A stretch of DNA of 64,000 bases, taken from Cordilura impudica. Taxonomy: Eukaryota > Arthropoda > Insecta > Diptera > Scathophagidae. The stretch spans positions 235,897,530 through 235,961,529 of the forward strand of contig OY821520.1 in assembly GCA_963682025.1 (NCBI GenBank), read 5' to 3'. The notes under the pieces are model-generated. The model saw nothing but the letters and a program-made list of their open reading frames with translations, searched no databases and had not been told where the DNA came from. The translations under genes and the position numbers were made by a program. Positions within the stretch are counted from its first letter, which is position 1. Every line of letters begins with the position of its first letter. Positions 45,085 through 56,767 of the stretch are shown one piece after another.

Positions 45085-45370
45085 TAGTATTTAAGTAGCC
45101 CAAGCGGCCATGCTGACCCGACCTAAATAAGATTGTGTTAAGTCGGATGAAATCCTCAAGCGAGTAGATTCTAATGACGTATCGGGTATATTCAATTATT
45201 TCTCAGGAATATAGATAGAAATTATAAAATTATAAAAAATTCACATTTTTCTTATAAGTATCAGATTCAAGTGGCCCAAGCGGTTATTTCGGACCGACCT
45301 GATTGGAGTTGTGATATGTCGGGTGAAAGCCCCAAAGTAGATTCTAGTGGCATACCGGGTATATTTAATT
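45085..45370 (+). repeat. Two tandem tRNA-like (SINE-like) units
   Basis: TAGCCCAAGCGGCC at about 45095 and TGGCCCAAGCGGTT at about 45273 both resemble a Pol III A box. About 50 bases later each has a B-box-like segment (GGATGAAATCC and GGGTGAAAGCC), followed by GTAGATTCTA and CGGGTATATT. The copies are about 178 bases apart. No cloverleaf tRNA could be folded by eye, so this is a SINE-like repeat, not a tRNA gene. Confidence 0.45.
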
Positions 45371-45516
45371 ATTTCTTATTGAGACGCCTCCTCGTATAAA
45401 TTACAACTATTCTTAAGTCTATCACTTCTATCACTACTAACAACTTTGGCCCTGGCAATCCATCATATCCAAGATATTCATAAAACACTTAAGTTAGAAG
45501 AAATCACGAGTAAATA

Positions 45517-46740
45517 CTGGGTGCGCCTTTTGTGTCAGTATGTCAACTTTTAATAACTTTGATATTTTTCAACCGATTGACTTAATTAATGACACATATT
45601 TTTGAAACGTTTATTCAGTAGAATTTTTATTTTTGATGTAAATCGATACATGGTGACGCTGTACATTGAAAAGTCATTCAGTAGTTTTAGCTCAACTTGC
45701 ATAACGTAGAAAATATCGTGTCCAAGAAGTGTACCGTCTAACATCACTATTCATTGTTTAGTCCCGACTTTTGGTGAGCACGGGATAGGGTCTGATCGTG
45801 TACATGCTATTCATTAACGCCTAAGACGTTCCAATGAACTAATTGAAGCGGTAAGAGTGTTGCCGAGAACCTAAATGGCGTTATTTGCAACTGTTTACGT
45901 ATAAAGTGCAAACGACTCCAAGAATTTTGCTGCAGTGCGGCCAAGACGCTTGCAATACTACCAAACAATCGCTGGAATGGTTGAAAATGAACCTGAGTTT
46001 TGGGCACACATTTTTATGATCGACGAGGCCCATTTCACACTCTGTGGAGGCGTTAACAAACAAAATTGACGCATTTAGGGAACGGAGATTCCACACGAGA
46101 TCCAGGAAATACTATAAGATGACCAAAAAGAGACTGTTTGGGCCGGAGTTTGCGCCAAAACGATCATTGGTCCATTTCACTTCAAAGAAGGCGAAACTAT
46201 AGATGAGAAACGATATCGGTGGCTGCTAACTCATTATGTCTGCCCGAAAATGCGTGAAAAAGGTCTGGACGGTTACTGGTCATAACAAGGTGGTGCACCA
46301 TGCCACACTGCAAATCAAACAATAGATATTCTGCAACAAAAAATTCCCTGGACATGTGATGTAAAAAATATGGCGGCACTGACTGGCCACCCAGATTTTC
46401 AAATTTTAAACCCTCCGAACTTCTTTTTGTGGGTTTTTTTTTTTTGAAAAGCAACGTATACGCCATTAAGCCTCAAACTATTGACGAGCTCAAGGCAAAC
46501 ATTCGTGCCGAAATCATCGCTTTACTGCCCTAAGATGCTCGAAAAAGTTATGAAAAATGCAGCAAAAAGGGGGACATTTTGCCTTGGCCAATAGGGGCGG
46601 CCATTTGATTCATGTTGCATTCAAAAAGTAGTCCAAATGAATTGAAAAAGGACCAAGTTAAATAAAAATATTATACATATGGAAATTTTTTTTAAAGTTA
46701 TTCAATATTCACATACCGAACATAAAAGCGGCACAGCCTG
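45517..46740 (+). mobile_element. Full-length mariner relic, 1224 bp, TA target site
   Basis: It starts CTGGGTGCGCCTTTTGTGTC and ends with the reverse complement of CAGGCTGTGCCGCTTTTATG. TA flanks both ends (45515-45516 and 46741-46742), the hallmark of Tc1/mariner insertion. The length is typical for mariner. The transposase inside is on the plus strand. Confidence 0.85.
45850..46640 (+). pseudogene. Mariner transposase pseudogene
   Basis: In changing frames it reads FMIDEAHFTLCGGVNKQN (first catalytic D present), VWAGVCAKTIIGPFHFKEGE, RYRWLLTHYVCPKMREKGLD, GGAPCHTANQTIDILQQK (second catalytic D replaced by G), a scrambled third-D region ending NPPNFFLW, and ANRGGHLIHVAFKK at the C-terminus. 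Stops follow NKQN and GYWS, and there are several shifts. It belongs to the DUF4817-type mariner group, different from the cecropia-like relic at 52385-53140. Confidence 0.85.
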
Positions 46741-46742
46741 TA

Positions 46743-47299
46743 GTTTGAAATTATTGTTTTTAATGGCTACATTGATGATATCACTAGAAAATTAAGGTGT
46801 TATTGCTGAGGTTAATAAAATCTTCACCTGCATTCCGTGAGCATTATTATATAGGGAAATTTTGTTATGGCAAGTTATTAAGACAATTTTTTTGTTAAAG
46901 GCAGCAATAAATTTTTAAAATATTTTAATAAGACCAAATACTAATAATTTTAGAATTTCTTTTTCTTTGTAGTCATTGTCAACCACCTTCATAACTTTCT
47001 TTTACAAAGCGCATACACTTAAATATATTTGTAATATATTAACAATTGAAAGTATCGTCCAAATATTAAATGGTGTGCCTAGCATTTCAATTGCTGTTAA
47101 ATTCTGCTGTGGTAGCCAATAAACATACAGACGGACTTTCTATTCTTCACTTTATAAGTGACACAATAATGATTTTGTTTCTTTAAATTTTTATTATTGA
47201 AATGAAAAAAAAAAAAATAAATAAAAAGCGCTACCAAAACAAGAAATCATGCACCAGAAATCTTTTCAAAATTAATTTGAATAAGAGTACATTCATAAA
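46743..47299. other. Spacer, nothing recognised
   Basis: AT-rich DNA with no supported gene or element between the mariner relic and the next HINE-2. Confidence 0.4.
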
Positions 47300-48083
47300 C
47301 AAGTAAGCAAATTATAGTCGGTCTAGACCGACTATACGATACCCTATACGATGGTTTAGAGACCCTATCTCTTCGGTCCAACTAATTCGATATAGAAAAT
47401 AAGCATAAACCAAATTTGAGTGGGATTGTTAATTTTTTTGGCTGCAGATATGAAAAAGTTCATATCGGATGCTATATTTATATGGGGACTAGGTCGAAAA
47501 ATGGACCGATCCTGATCACATTAGGTAAAATCACTTATATTTTGAAAAAATATATTCAAACCAAATTTGAGAAAAATCTGTGCAATATTTTTGTTTTTTG
47601 ATATATTTAAGTGAAGATCGGGAAGCAGCTCTATATGGGGCATATGACTAAGAATTGTCCTATACGGATTTTATTTGGACTACTGATTAATGGATATAAT
47701 AAACACATACAAACCCAATTTGACTGAGATCTATATGATAATTTGGATCTTATGGCAATTTATGTCGATTGCATAGGGGTCATTTGTATGGGGACTAGGT
47801 CTAACATGGACCGAATTTCACCAATATCAATAGCGTTCATCCTATGACCGATAAAAGCTTATATACCAATCTTCATCAAAATATATTCATATTTGCGACC
47901 TGTAGTTTGATTACAAGGTTTACATGGACACACAGACGGACGGACGGACATCGCTATATCGACTCAGAAAGTGATTCTGAGTCAATCGGTATAAATAAAA
48001 GATGGGACTAGGTCAAGTATTTTTGGTAGTTACAAACAGCAGTACAAAGTCATTATACCCAAACCACATAGTGGTATAGGGTA
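47300..48083 (-). mobile_element. HINE-2 element, minus orientation, complete
   Basis: The left side has CAAGTAAGCAAATTA and the palindrome TAGTCGGTCTAGACCGACTA, its 3' end. The right side ends ATACCCAAACCACATAGTGG and TATAGGGTA, its 5' end. The GACGGACGGACGGACA tract is at 47935-47950, followed by TCGCTATATCGACTCAGAAA. It is about 784 bp and similar to 21948-22742. Confidence 0.85.
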
Positions 48084-48462
48084 CAAAAAGAAACCATAAA
48101 TCAATTAATAAAGCACGTTCCTATGAATGATGAAGATAAACACCAACATCCATAGACCATTCCACACCAGCGATTTATGTTTATTTCAATGCATGTGAAT
48201 GTTGTATGCATGGATTTTTTATAGAGCGTTTTAATTACAAAAAGCCCCTAGTTTTTTTTTTTTTTTTTTTTTTTATTAATGGTGTTTTATTATTGTTTTT
48301 GTTTTGTTCTAATATCTAAGTAGTACATCCTTTTTGCTGCGATTCTTAGCAGCTATGGGCTGGGTTTAATTTAAAGAAAAAAAAACTTTTAACTTTTTAT
48401 TTGATTTAATAGATAACGCTTTTAAAGATTTGTTAATGATTGAGAAAACATTTTCTAAAACA
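48084..48462. other. Spacer with poly-T
   Basis: No gene. A pure T run of more than 20 bases lies near 48250. Confidence 0.4.
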
Positions 48463-48560
48463 AGTAAGAGTGTTAAATCTTTGATACCCTCCACCTCGGT
48501 TTGAGTCTTGATAATAAATGTAAATGAAAAAGTAAACAATTTGTTAAACTTAATACCAAA
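48463..48560 (-). mobile_element. HINE-1 3' end that has lost its hairpin
   Basis: AACAAGTAAGAGTGTTAAAT runs directly into CTTTGATACCCTCCACCTCG. In other copies the 15-base TCGGCTATGCCGAAT hairpin lies exactly at that junction. The segment fades after about 48560. Confidence 0.75.
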
Positions 48561-50684
48561 TTATTTCAGCAAATTCTTTGGGTTGGTTTTCGTCTTTTCT
48601 ATTATTTCGGATTTATTTCGGTGTTTGCTTTTTGGTCATCGTGGTTGCTGATCGGCATGCATTTAGGTTATATACCTATATGCATGCGTTTCCGGTTATA
48701 TGACATAACTTCTCGTTTAATTTAGTTTTTGCTAATTAAATAGCTCGCCCTAACCTCCATTGCAAAGGTAATGGTTGTGTAGGGTGGCTATATGCATGCA
48801 TTAAATCGTGCTAATTGGAGATGGCTGTATAGTTTCTTTTAACTGGCCAAATATTTCTTCATTGCGGCCATATAGGTCGGATGGAGTAACAATATAATAA
48901 CCAAAAAAAACTCTCTCAATTTTTTTATTAAAATATTGCCAAATTTGGAAAACATAGAGAATAAATTTATAATAATAAATATTCAAATTAGGGATGCCAA
49001 ACGCAAAAAGCCAAATGTCCCAAACATTTTAAATAAAATAATTTCTTCTCTTTATTTTCTGAAAAACTTCAAATTTTCGTCCAAAAGAAATTGTGAAAAT
49101 TTGTATATAAATAACATTCTCATCAAATTGCGTTTATTTATGTAACAGTTTTTATGTTCGCAATTCTTAAATATCATTTGACGTTTTCTAAAATTCATTG
49201 AATTTAAATTAATGTTTTCTGTAGTGTGATTCTGTAAATTTCAACAATCCGACAATCGCAAAATATATCGACAGCTATTGTTGTTTGCACTAAGGATTAA
49301 GTGATTCACTAAGTACATACATCTTAACGACAGTCGACAAATCTATTTTTCTATTTATTTAAATTGTAAACGAGTGGCATCTCTGTCAAAATAAGCGAAA
49401 AACACAAAGAAGAATAGAAAAAAACAAATTACTTCGTGTTTAATATCTTTATTTTTTTACTAATATTTCTGTGTAATTATTTGAAAATGAAATAATGAAT
49501 TGAATATGCTATTTAATTATTTTATTTATATAAAAAAGTTTTTTAATATAAACAAAATATGTTCACTATTTTATGATTTTTATTTATATATGACGACATT
49601 TCAACCTAAAAATTTAAGTTTTTATCGATTGAATAAACAACACAAAAATGGTTGTCGTTTAGATAACAACAACAGCTGACTTTAACAATAGCGAATATCG
49701 TTTAAAAATTTTACTGATAATTTTGCTATTTTCTTTTTTTTTTTAAAGATTCGACTATCGTTAAAAGAAGTTACTAAATCGCGGTACTGAAAAGCTATTA
49801 ATTTCTCCTGAATGTCAATATTTTTTTTAAATGTAAAAATTTTTTAAAAGTAAACATAGGTACCTATTTGGTGTTTTTTTTTTTTTTTTTTTTTTTTGGA
49901 ATCTCAATTTGTGTTTAACGAATAAAATTTATATATTAAAGATGCAATTGATGTCTTCTAAATTTTAAAATTATAATTTCCGACGTTTTGATATGATTTT
50001 CTGAAATTCAATTAATTGTAATTTATAATTTGAAATTTTTTATTCCAGTTTTTAGAATTGATATTTTCTTAAATTTGAATGGAAAATTTAAAAAGTGCAT
50101 TTTGTATTTATGTGAATAATAATGCTTTAGTAATTATAAACAATTTTTAAAAATTAGATATAATCGCAATCAGATATTTTGTAGGTAAAGCAGAATAATA
50201 ATTCTGTATAACTATGTAGAACTTTTTTGAAAGCAAAAAACCTCGTTGATAACTCGGTAACTCTATTTTGTAAAGACAACAAAAAGTTAACATGCCAAAC
50301 TTATGTTCATATTTGTAAAAGAATAATGAAAAAACGTGTGAAATAATAAAAGACCAGCCCGTGTATACTCTTAACATTGTTCTGTATGATATCCAGTTGA
50401 AAATATTAACATTCATGTTAAAATAGAAATAACTATTACTGTGGCATAGTCACGCTGAGCAAAATGAAGTGACACTCTGTTAATGCAAAAGAAATGTATT
50501 TTCCCCACAGAGTTTTATGTAAATAAAATAATATACCGATTTATTGCTAACATGCAGTTGTTATGGATATACATATATAATATATGTATATTATTTGTAT
50601 TATTTAATATGTTGATGTATGTATACATATGTAAATATTACACACAAAAAATACAACATCAAACGTTATTTTTGTGTTTTTCTC
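48561..50684. other. AT-rich spacer, nothing certain
   Basis: No supported gene. Near 48660-48800 the motif TATATGCATGCATT/ATATGCATGCG recurs. ACAGCTATTGTTGTTTG near 49262 is partly complementary to CAACAACAGCTGACTTTAAC near 49667, a weak inverted repeat. A 30-base poly-T lies at about 49880. From about 50510 the sequence resembles 29500-29620, which may be outer HINE-1 sequence. Confidence 0.35.
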
Positions 50685-51464
50685 TTTAAATAAATTTATA
50701 CATAAAATTTTTTTTTTGCTAAATTTACATTGTTTTTTTTTTTTCATCAACAACTAGGTATTTTAGCATTATTTGCTTTAGATGTTGGGGAATTTTTACT
50801 CCCTTTATATTAACTCGTAGTGTCTGCTTGTCGAAAAAATTTTGGATCGATTTTAAGCAATTTTCCGTAACCCATTCGATCTGAAATTTTGCAGGCAGGC
50901 TCGTGGTAATAACAGAAATGATCTAACAAATTTTTTTAGTGATGCCAAAACAATGGAAACTTTTAAATTTTTCTACCAGAGTTAATAAAAAAATGTACAA
51001 AGGGTTAGTTTTTATTATATTACTACCACAACGACCAGAAAAACAACAAGTCCAGCTATGACAACACAACTTTTAGAATAACAACAAGAACAATATCGAC
51101 GCATCATATTTTTTATTTTTTTTTTTACCTTTTCAGAGATTTCCAAGAACAGCATAAAAAATATTTTTTCAATACTTTTTTAGTTCTTCATTCAAATCTC
51201 GGGCCCTAATCGACCGATTTGGACGATTTTAAATAGCAAACTTTTCAGGATGTTAATGAATCATTTTTTATGTCAGCACCCTAGCTGCCCGATTGATGCC
51301 GTCATCGTGATTTCCACAGACGGACAGACGGACATCGCTATATCAACTCCGGTTGTTATAAGGATCACAAATATATATATTTTATGGGGTCCAAAATTTT
51401 TTTTTTAATTATTACAAACGGAATGACAAACTTTTATGTATATACCCTCTGCACACTGGAGTGG
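50685..51464 (-). mobile_element. HINE-1 copy, minus orientation, 5' end truncated
   Basis: It starts at CTCTTTAAATAAATTTATAC and carries TGTCGAAAAAATTTTGGATCG, GACGGACAGACGGACATCGC and the TATAAGGATCAC core. It ends GCACACTGGAGTGGAAGATCC, so the terminal GAGGGTAT is missing and a mariner relic starts at once. The 5' terminus was probably lost at this junction. Confidence 0.78.
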
Positions 51465-51465
51465 A

Positions 51466-52318
51466 AGATCCAAATTTATCGATTCTTCATCGGTCGCAGA
51501 AATTGAAACTGTCCGTCCACAACGTGGAATTATTTGCACAAAGATCTTGGCCTACGTATAAGATAAGTTAGTACTAGAGTTAAAGCTACTAGGCCATCAT
51601 ATGGGTCGTTTGGGCTCTAGAGCAGCTGAAAACTGACCCGATGTTTATTGAAAAATTGTATTCAGCGATAAGGCTAATTTTTGTCTTAATGAGTTTGTTC
51701 ATAAACAAAATTGCCGAACATGGAGTGAGACCAATCAACAACAGGCCCTACTGATTCCATTACATCCAGAAAAATGCTCCGCTTGGTGCGTCTTACACTC
51801 TGGTCTCATCATCGGACCTTAATTCTTCTAAAATTAAGCCAGAGCTCGCGTTACGATCAATGGGGAGCGTTGCCGCTCCGTGATCAATGATTTTTTGTTT
51901 GCAAATATGGATGATGTTGATTCGGGTGAGATGTGGTTTCAATAGGATGGCGCTACGTGCCATACGGCGACCACAACCATCGACTTATTGAAATCAAAAT
52001 TTGGTTGATTTCGAGAAAGGGAGCTGTCAATTGGCCTCCAAAGTCGTGCGATTTGACACCTCTCGATTATTTCTGTAGGGCTACGTGAAGTCACTGGTTT
52101 ATTCTGATAAAGCAGCAGCCTTGGAGGCCAGCAATGCTCCAAAAAGTAGCCCAAAATTGTACGTTCAGAATGAGCTTCGTCAAAAACAGCCGCTTTGGTA
52201 ATATGCCCGAAATCATTTTCAAATAAAATAAATTTTTTGATTAAAATTAAATTTTTTGTGTTATTTTTTACAATTTCAAGTTCTATCAGGCTTAAAAAAT
52301 ACTCTTTCATTTGAAGAG
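51466..52318 (+). pseudogene. Mariner transposase relic, plus strand
   Basis: Reading across frames gives a helix-turn-helix remnant (DPNLSI, HRSQKLKLS), then FSDKANFCLNEFVHKQNCR (first D kept, DEAHF changed to DKANF), LHPEKCSAWCVLHSGLIIGP, VTINGERCRSVINDFLFANM, EMWFQ, a stop, DGATCHTATTTIDLLKSKFG, a damaged LTPLDY region and MPEIIF-like residues at the end. At least eight stops or shifts disable it. It is the same subfamily as the minus-strand relic at 18506-19113. Confidence 0.83.
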
Positions 52319-52384
52319 CCTAACTCCAATCAATATGAAAGTCGAGCTAGATTCTATTCTGGTGGAGTTCGTTTTCGACAATAA

Positions 52385-53140
52385 AATATTAGGTGGCAGA
52401 GTTTAAACGAGGCCATACGACCATACCGCAGTGGTCGACAAATTGAGGTGGTTAAGAAAATTCACAAAATGGTATTGGCTGAAAGTGCGTGAGCTACCTG
52501 AAATGGTAGGCATTTCAGAAATTTTTACATCGCATATTGACTGAAAATTTGGAGATGAGAAAGCTGTCCGCAGGATGGATAACGCGTTTGCTCACGATTG
52601 AACAAAAACAGCGTGGTGTTAATGTTCCAATAGCGTGTTTGCGACGATTCGTAACCATGGAAAGGACAGGAGTTCACCACTTCACACTTGAGACAAAGTA
52701 ATAGTTAAAACAGTGGCCTGAAATGGAAGAATCGTGTCCAAAAAAGGCGAAGACAGTTCTATCTACCGGCAAGGTTATGGGGTCTGTTTTAAGGTGTGTT
52801 TTTTTTATCAAGACACATTCACTACTGCGATGGTTAAAATCCATGAATTAAAGTTCGAATTGCTTCACCACGCACTTTATTCGTCAGTTTTAGCTTTCTC
52901 GGATTATTTTCTATGTACAGACTTGAAAAAATGGGTGGGTGGTAAAAGATTTGCAAACAATGAAGAGGTTGATGGCTATTTGAGGGAGCTAAACAGTTCT
53001 TACCATAAACAGCGTATGGAAGCTTTGAATATCGGTGGGAAAAGTGAAACCAGCGAAAAGGAGATATAATGAAAATTGTGGTATTTTCTTTGTCAGGTCG
53101 GGTTGTTCTGGGACCGCCCTCGTATTTATTTATGTTTTAT
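52385..53140 (+). pseudogene. Cecropia/SETMAR-type mariner relic, plus strand
   Basis: It reads VKKIHKMVLAESA, LSAGWITRLLTIEQKQR-like residues, KKAKTVLSTGKVMGSV, FFYQDTFTTAMVKIHELKF, then HHALYSSVLAFSDYFLCTDL and KKWVGGKRFANNEEVDGYL. This matches the Hsmar1/SETMAR group of mariner transposases. The second catalytic aspartate survives (YQD), but the third has become valine (SPDLAPSDY changed to SSVLAFSDY). A deletion removes the region before FFYQD. The last 111 codons (52734-53069) are open. Terminal repeats were not identified. Confidence 0.82.
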
Positions 53141-54021
53141 CAAAAAAAAAAATATAGGTACATTTAAGAAACTGGTAAAATATCAATCAATTGTAGCCAG
53201 GTTAGTTATAATTGTAGGTATCTATTCGAACATAAAAATCATCTAAAATATTTGCCTATGCCATATAATGTATGGTTCCTGGTATAACTCTATTGAAACT
53301 TAATTTTAACAGAAACCAAAACAATAAATTTATAAATTTAATTTCTAAAATTTAAATGCACTACTGTACAAATTTCAAGTTTACAAATATTATTCTTTTA
53401 TCAGGTTATTGCCCCCCAACCCCACGAAAAACATCATTATAAAAAAAAACAATCAACAACCAACCCTTTTTTCCAGAGGAACACTTTCATTAAATTTTTT
53501 TTTATTAGCATTTATGTATTTGCTTTAAACAAACAAGGGGGGATAATACAGAACATTTTAAATTATTTACTTATTCTTAGTCATACAATCCCATAACAAC
53601 ATCATAATATTGAAAAAAAAAAAACATTTTTTATATATAATTTTGAAGAACGTTTTGGTACATACATACATATGTATTTATTTATATAAAAGTTCAAGTG
53701 TTTGTTCAAGTGTTAATCTGCATGGAGAGTGCAAAAACAAACTTTGTTTAAACAAAGGACAAATACAAAGAATATGCATTAATGAACATGGAGTGTTTAT
53801 CATTCATGTAATATTTCTATTTTGTTTTTACAAATCTTTGTGTAAAGTCTCAATTTAATGTCTTCTTTTGAAAAAAAAAAAAGAAAACGTTGTTTAGGTG
53901 CTAAAGTTTAGCTGAAAGCAAAAACTTTGTGTCACAAGTATGATGATTGCAGTCCCCATTTAATAATATTCATTCTTTCATTTATTTAGCTTGATTTATA
54001 TTATACGGCATTTTTACAACC
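53141..54021. other. Spacer left of the Harbinger element
   Basis: AT-rich DNA with no supported gene. Confidence 0.4.
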
Positions 54022-54212
54022 TTACACGGGGTCTACACGAGAGATTAACATAGATATTTTTATATCAGCAAACTTCAAATTCAATCGCATGATATAGTTG
54101 TTATGATAATTATCATTATTCACGTAAATATTAAAGATTTGTAAACGTTTTATTAAACAAATTTTCATGCAAAATATTTATTATGAATACAACCGTTAGT
54201 AAATCCTTTTTT

Positions 54213-54744
54213 ATACCCTCCACACGTCAGTGGCAGAGGGTATATATAGGTTTGTCATTCCGTTTGTAACGCATCGAAAAACTAATTTTCGACCCCATAA
54301 AGTGTATATATTCTTGATCCTTATCACAGCTCGAGTCGATATAGCAATGTCCGTCTGTCCGTCTGTCTGTTGAAATCACGCTCATTCACAAAAAAGCAAT
54401 CCTACTGGATAAGGCTACAATAATATCATTTGCCATAATTCCCAGCAGGTTGGTATTGAAAATTGGCTAAATCGGGCATCATCGTGATTAGATACGACCA
54501 AAAATATGTAGATACCTCTAAAAAAACATAAAACCCAGTGTGTTTGTTGTAACAGTTTAGTGGTTGAACATTATAATTGTACAACAACATAAAAAAATGC
54601 CACAAAAAAATTATGCATATACATTTATTAACAATACCAAGAACACAATAACATGGCTCATGTTAGTAGTATTGCCACATATTTTTTTATCGTTATCACG
54701 TTATAATAAAAAATCGCCAATATGAAAGAAAAAATGAAAACGAA

Positions 54745-54777
<33 letters not shown>

Positions 54778-56767
54778 AAAATGGAGAATGGAAAATGGGA
54801 AATGTAAAATGTAAAAAGTAAAATGTAAAATGTAATATGTGAAATGTAAAATGTAAAATGTAAAATGTAAAATGTAAAATATAAAATGTAAAATGTAAAA
54901 TGTAAAATGTAAAATGTAAAATGTAGAATGTAAAATGTAAAATGTAAAATGTAAAATGTAAAATGTAAAATGTAAAATGTAAAATGTAAAATGTAAAATG
55001 TAAAATGTAAAATGTAAAATGTAAAATGTAAAATGTAAAATGTAAAATGTAAAATGTAAAATGTAAAATGTAAAATGTAAAATGTAAAATGTAAAATGTA
55101 AAATGTAAAATGTAAAATGTAAAATGTAAAATGTAAAATGTAAAATGAAAAATGTAAAATGTAAAATGTAAAATGTAAAATGTAAAATGTAAAATGTAAA
55201 ATGTAAAATGTAAAATGTAAAATGTAAAATGTAAAATGTAAAATGAAAATGTAAAATGTAAAATGTAAAATGTAAAATGTAAAATGTAAAATGTAAAATG
55301 TAAAATGTAAAATGTAAAATGTAAAATGTAAAATGTAAAATGGAAAATGTAAAATGAAATATGGAAAATGAAAAAAGAAAATTCAAAAATAAAAAATTAA
55401 AAATGTAAAATGAAAAATGGAAAATAGAAAATGAAAAATGGAGAATGGAAAATGAAAAATGGAAAATGAAAACTGAAAACTGAAAAATTAAGAAAGGAAA
55501 ATGAAAAATGGAAAATGAAATATGAAAAATGAAAATTCAAAAATGGAAAATGGAAAATGAAAATTAAAACATGGAAAATGGAATACGAGAATTGACAAAT
55601 GGAAAATGGAAAATTGAAAAATGAAGAATGGAAAATGAAAATTGAAAAATGAAAAATGGAAAATGGAACATGAAAATTGAAAAATTAAAAATTAAAAATG
55701 GAAAACGCAAAATGGAAAATGGAAAATGAAAATTGAAAAATGGAAAATGAAAATTGAAAAATTAAAAATTGAAAATGAAAAATGGAAAATGAAAATTGAA
55801 AAATGGAAAATGCAAAATGGAAAATTGAAAATGAAAATTGAAAAATGGAAAATGGAAAATGGAAAATGAAAATTGAATATTGAAAATTGAAAAATTGAAA
55901 ATGGAAAATTAAAAATTAAAAATGGAAATTGGAAAATGAAAATTGAAAAATGAATAATGAAAAATAGAAAATGGAAAACACAAAAATTAAAAATTAAATA
56001 TTAAAAATTAAAAATTAATAATTAAAAACTAAAAATTAAAAATTAAAAATTAAAAATTAAAAATTAAAAAATTAAAAATTAAAGACTCAGGTGGAGGGTA
56101 TCAAAAAATTCGGCACAGCCGAATTTAATATGGAAAATAGAAAATGAAAAATGGAAAATGAAAATTGAAAATTGAAAAATTAAAAATGGAAAATGGAAAA
56201 TGAAAAATGGAAAATGAAATATGAAAAATGGAAAATGAAAATTGAAAAATGGAAAATGAAAATTAAAACATGGAATATGAGAATTGAAAAATGGAAAATG
56301 GAAAATTGAAAAATGAAGAATGGAAAATGGAAAATGAAAATTGAAAATTGAAAAATGAAAAACGAAAAACGAAAAATGGAAAATAAAAATTGAAAAATGA
56401 AAAACTGAAAATGGAAAATGGAAAAGGAAAAATAAAAAATTAAAAATGGAAAATGAAAACTGAAAAATGAAAAATTAAATATTAAAAATTAAAAATTAAT
56501 AATTAAAAATTAAAAATTAAAAACTAAAATTAAAAACTAAAAATTAAAAACTAAAAATTTAAAATTAAAAATTATAAATAAAAAATTAAAAATAAAAAAT
56601 TAAAAATTAATAATTAAAAATTAAAAACTAAAAACTAAAAATTTAAAATTAAAAATTATAAATAAAAAATTAAAAAATAAAAATTAAAAATTAAAAAATT
56701 AAAAATTAAAGACTCAGGTGGAGGGTATCAAAAAATTCGGCACAGCCGAATTTAACACTCTTACTTG
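54213..56767 (+). mobile_element. HINE-1 with TGTAAAA satellite, inside Harbinger
   Basis: It begins ATACCCTCCACACGTCAGTG. The first 440 bases follow the satellite-free copy at 17526-18063 closely, as far as TAGTATTGCCACA. Then come about 2 kb of satellite and A-rich tracts before AGGTGGAGGGTATC, the TTCGGCACAGCCGAA hairpin and CACTCTTACTTG. A second, incomplete 3' end (56086-56128) lies inside, followed by a repeat of part of the A-rich tract, so the 3' half was duplicated. Confidence 0.87.
54802..55350. repeat. TGTAAAA satellite, about 78 units
   Basis: The same seven-base unit as at 42622-43665, in the same orientation within the host element but about half as long. Variants such as TAGAATG, AAAATGAAAAATG and one six-base unit occur. 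Downstream it passes into AATGGAAAATG and AAAAATTAAA tracts as in the other copy. Confidence 0.93.

Noticed and set aside
45085..45370. tRNA genes
   Set aside because: A- and B-box-like motifs are present but no acceptor stem or anticodon arm can be formed. SINE-like is the safer call.
52734..53069. Intact host gene of 111 codons
   Set aside because: The residues match the C-terminal third of a SETMAR/Hsmar1-type mariner transposase with the last catalytic aspartate lost, and stops lie upstream.
54658..55386. 242-codon minus-strand frame
   Set aside because: Same TGTAAAA satellite effect inside the second HINE-1.
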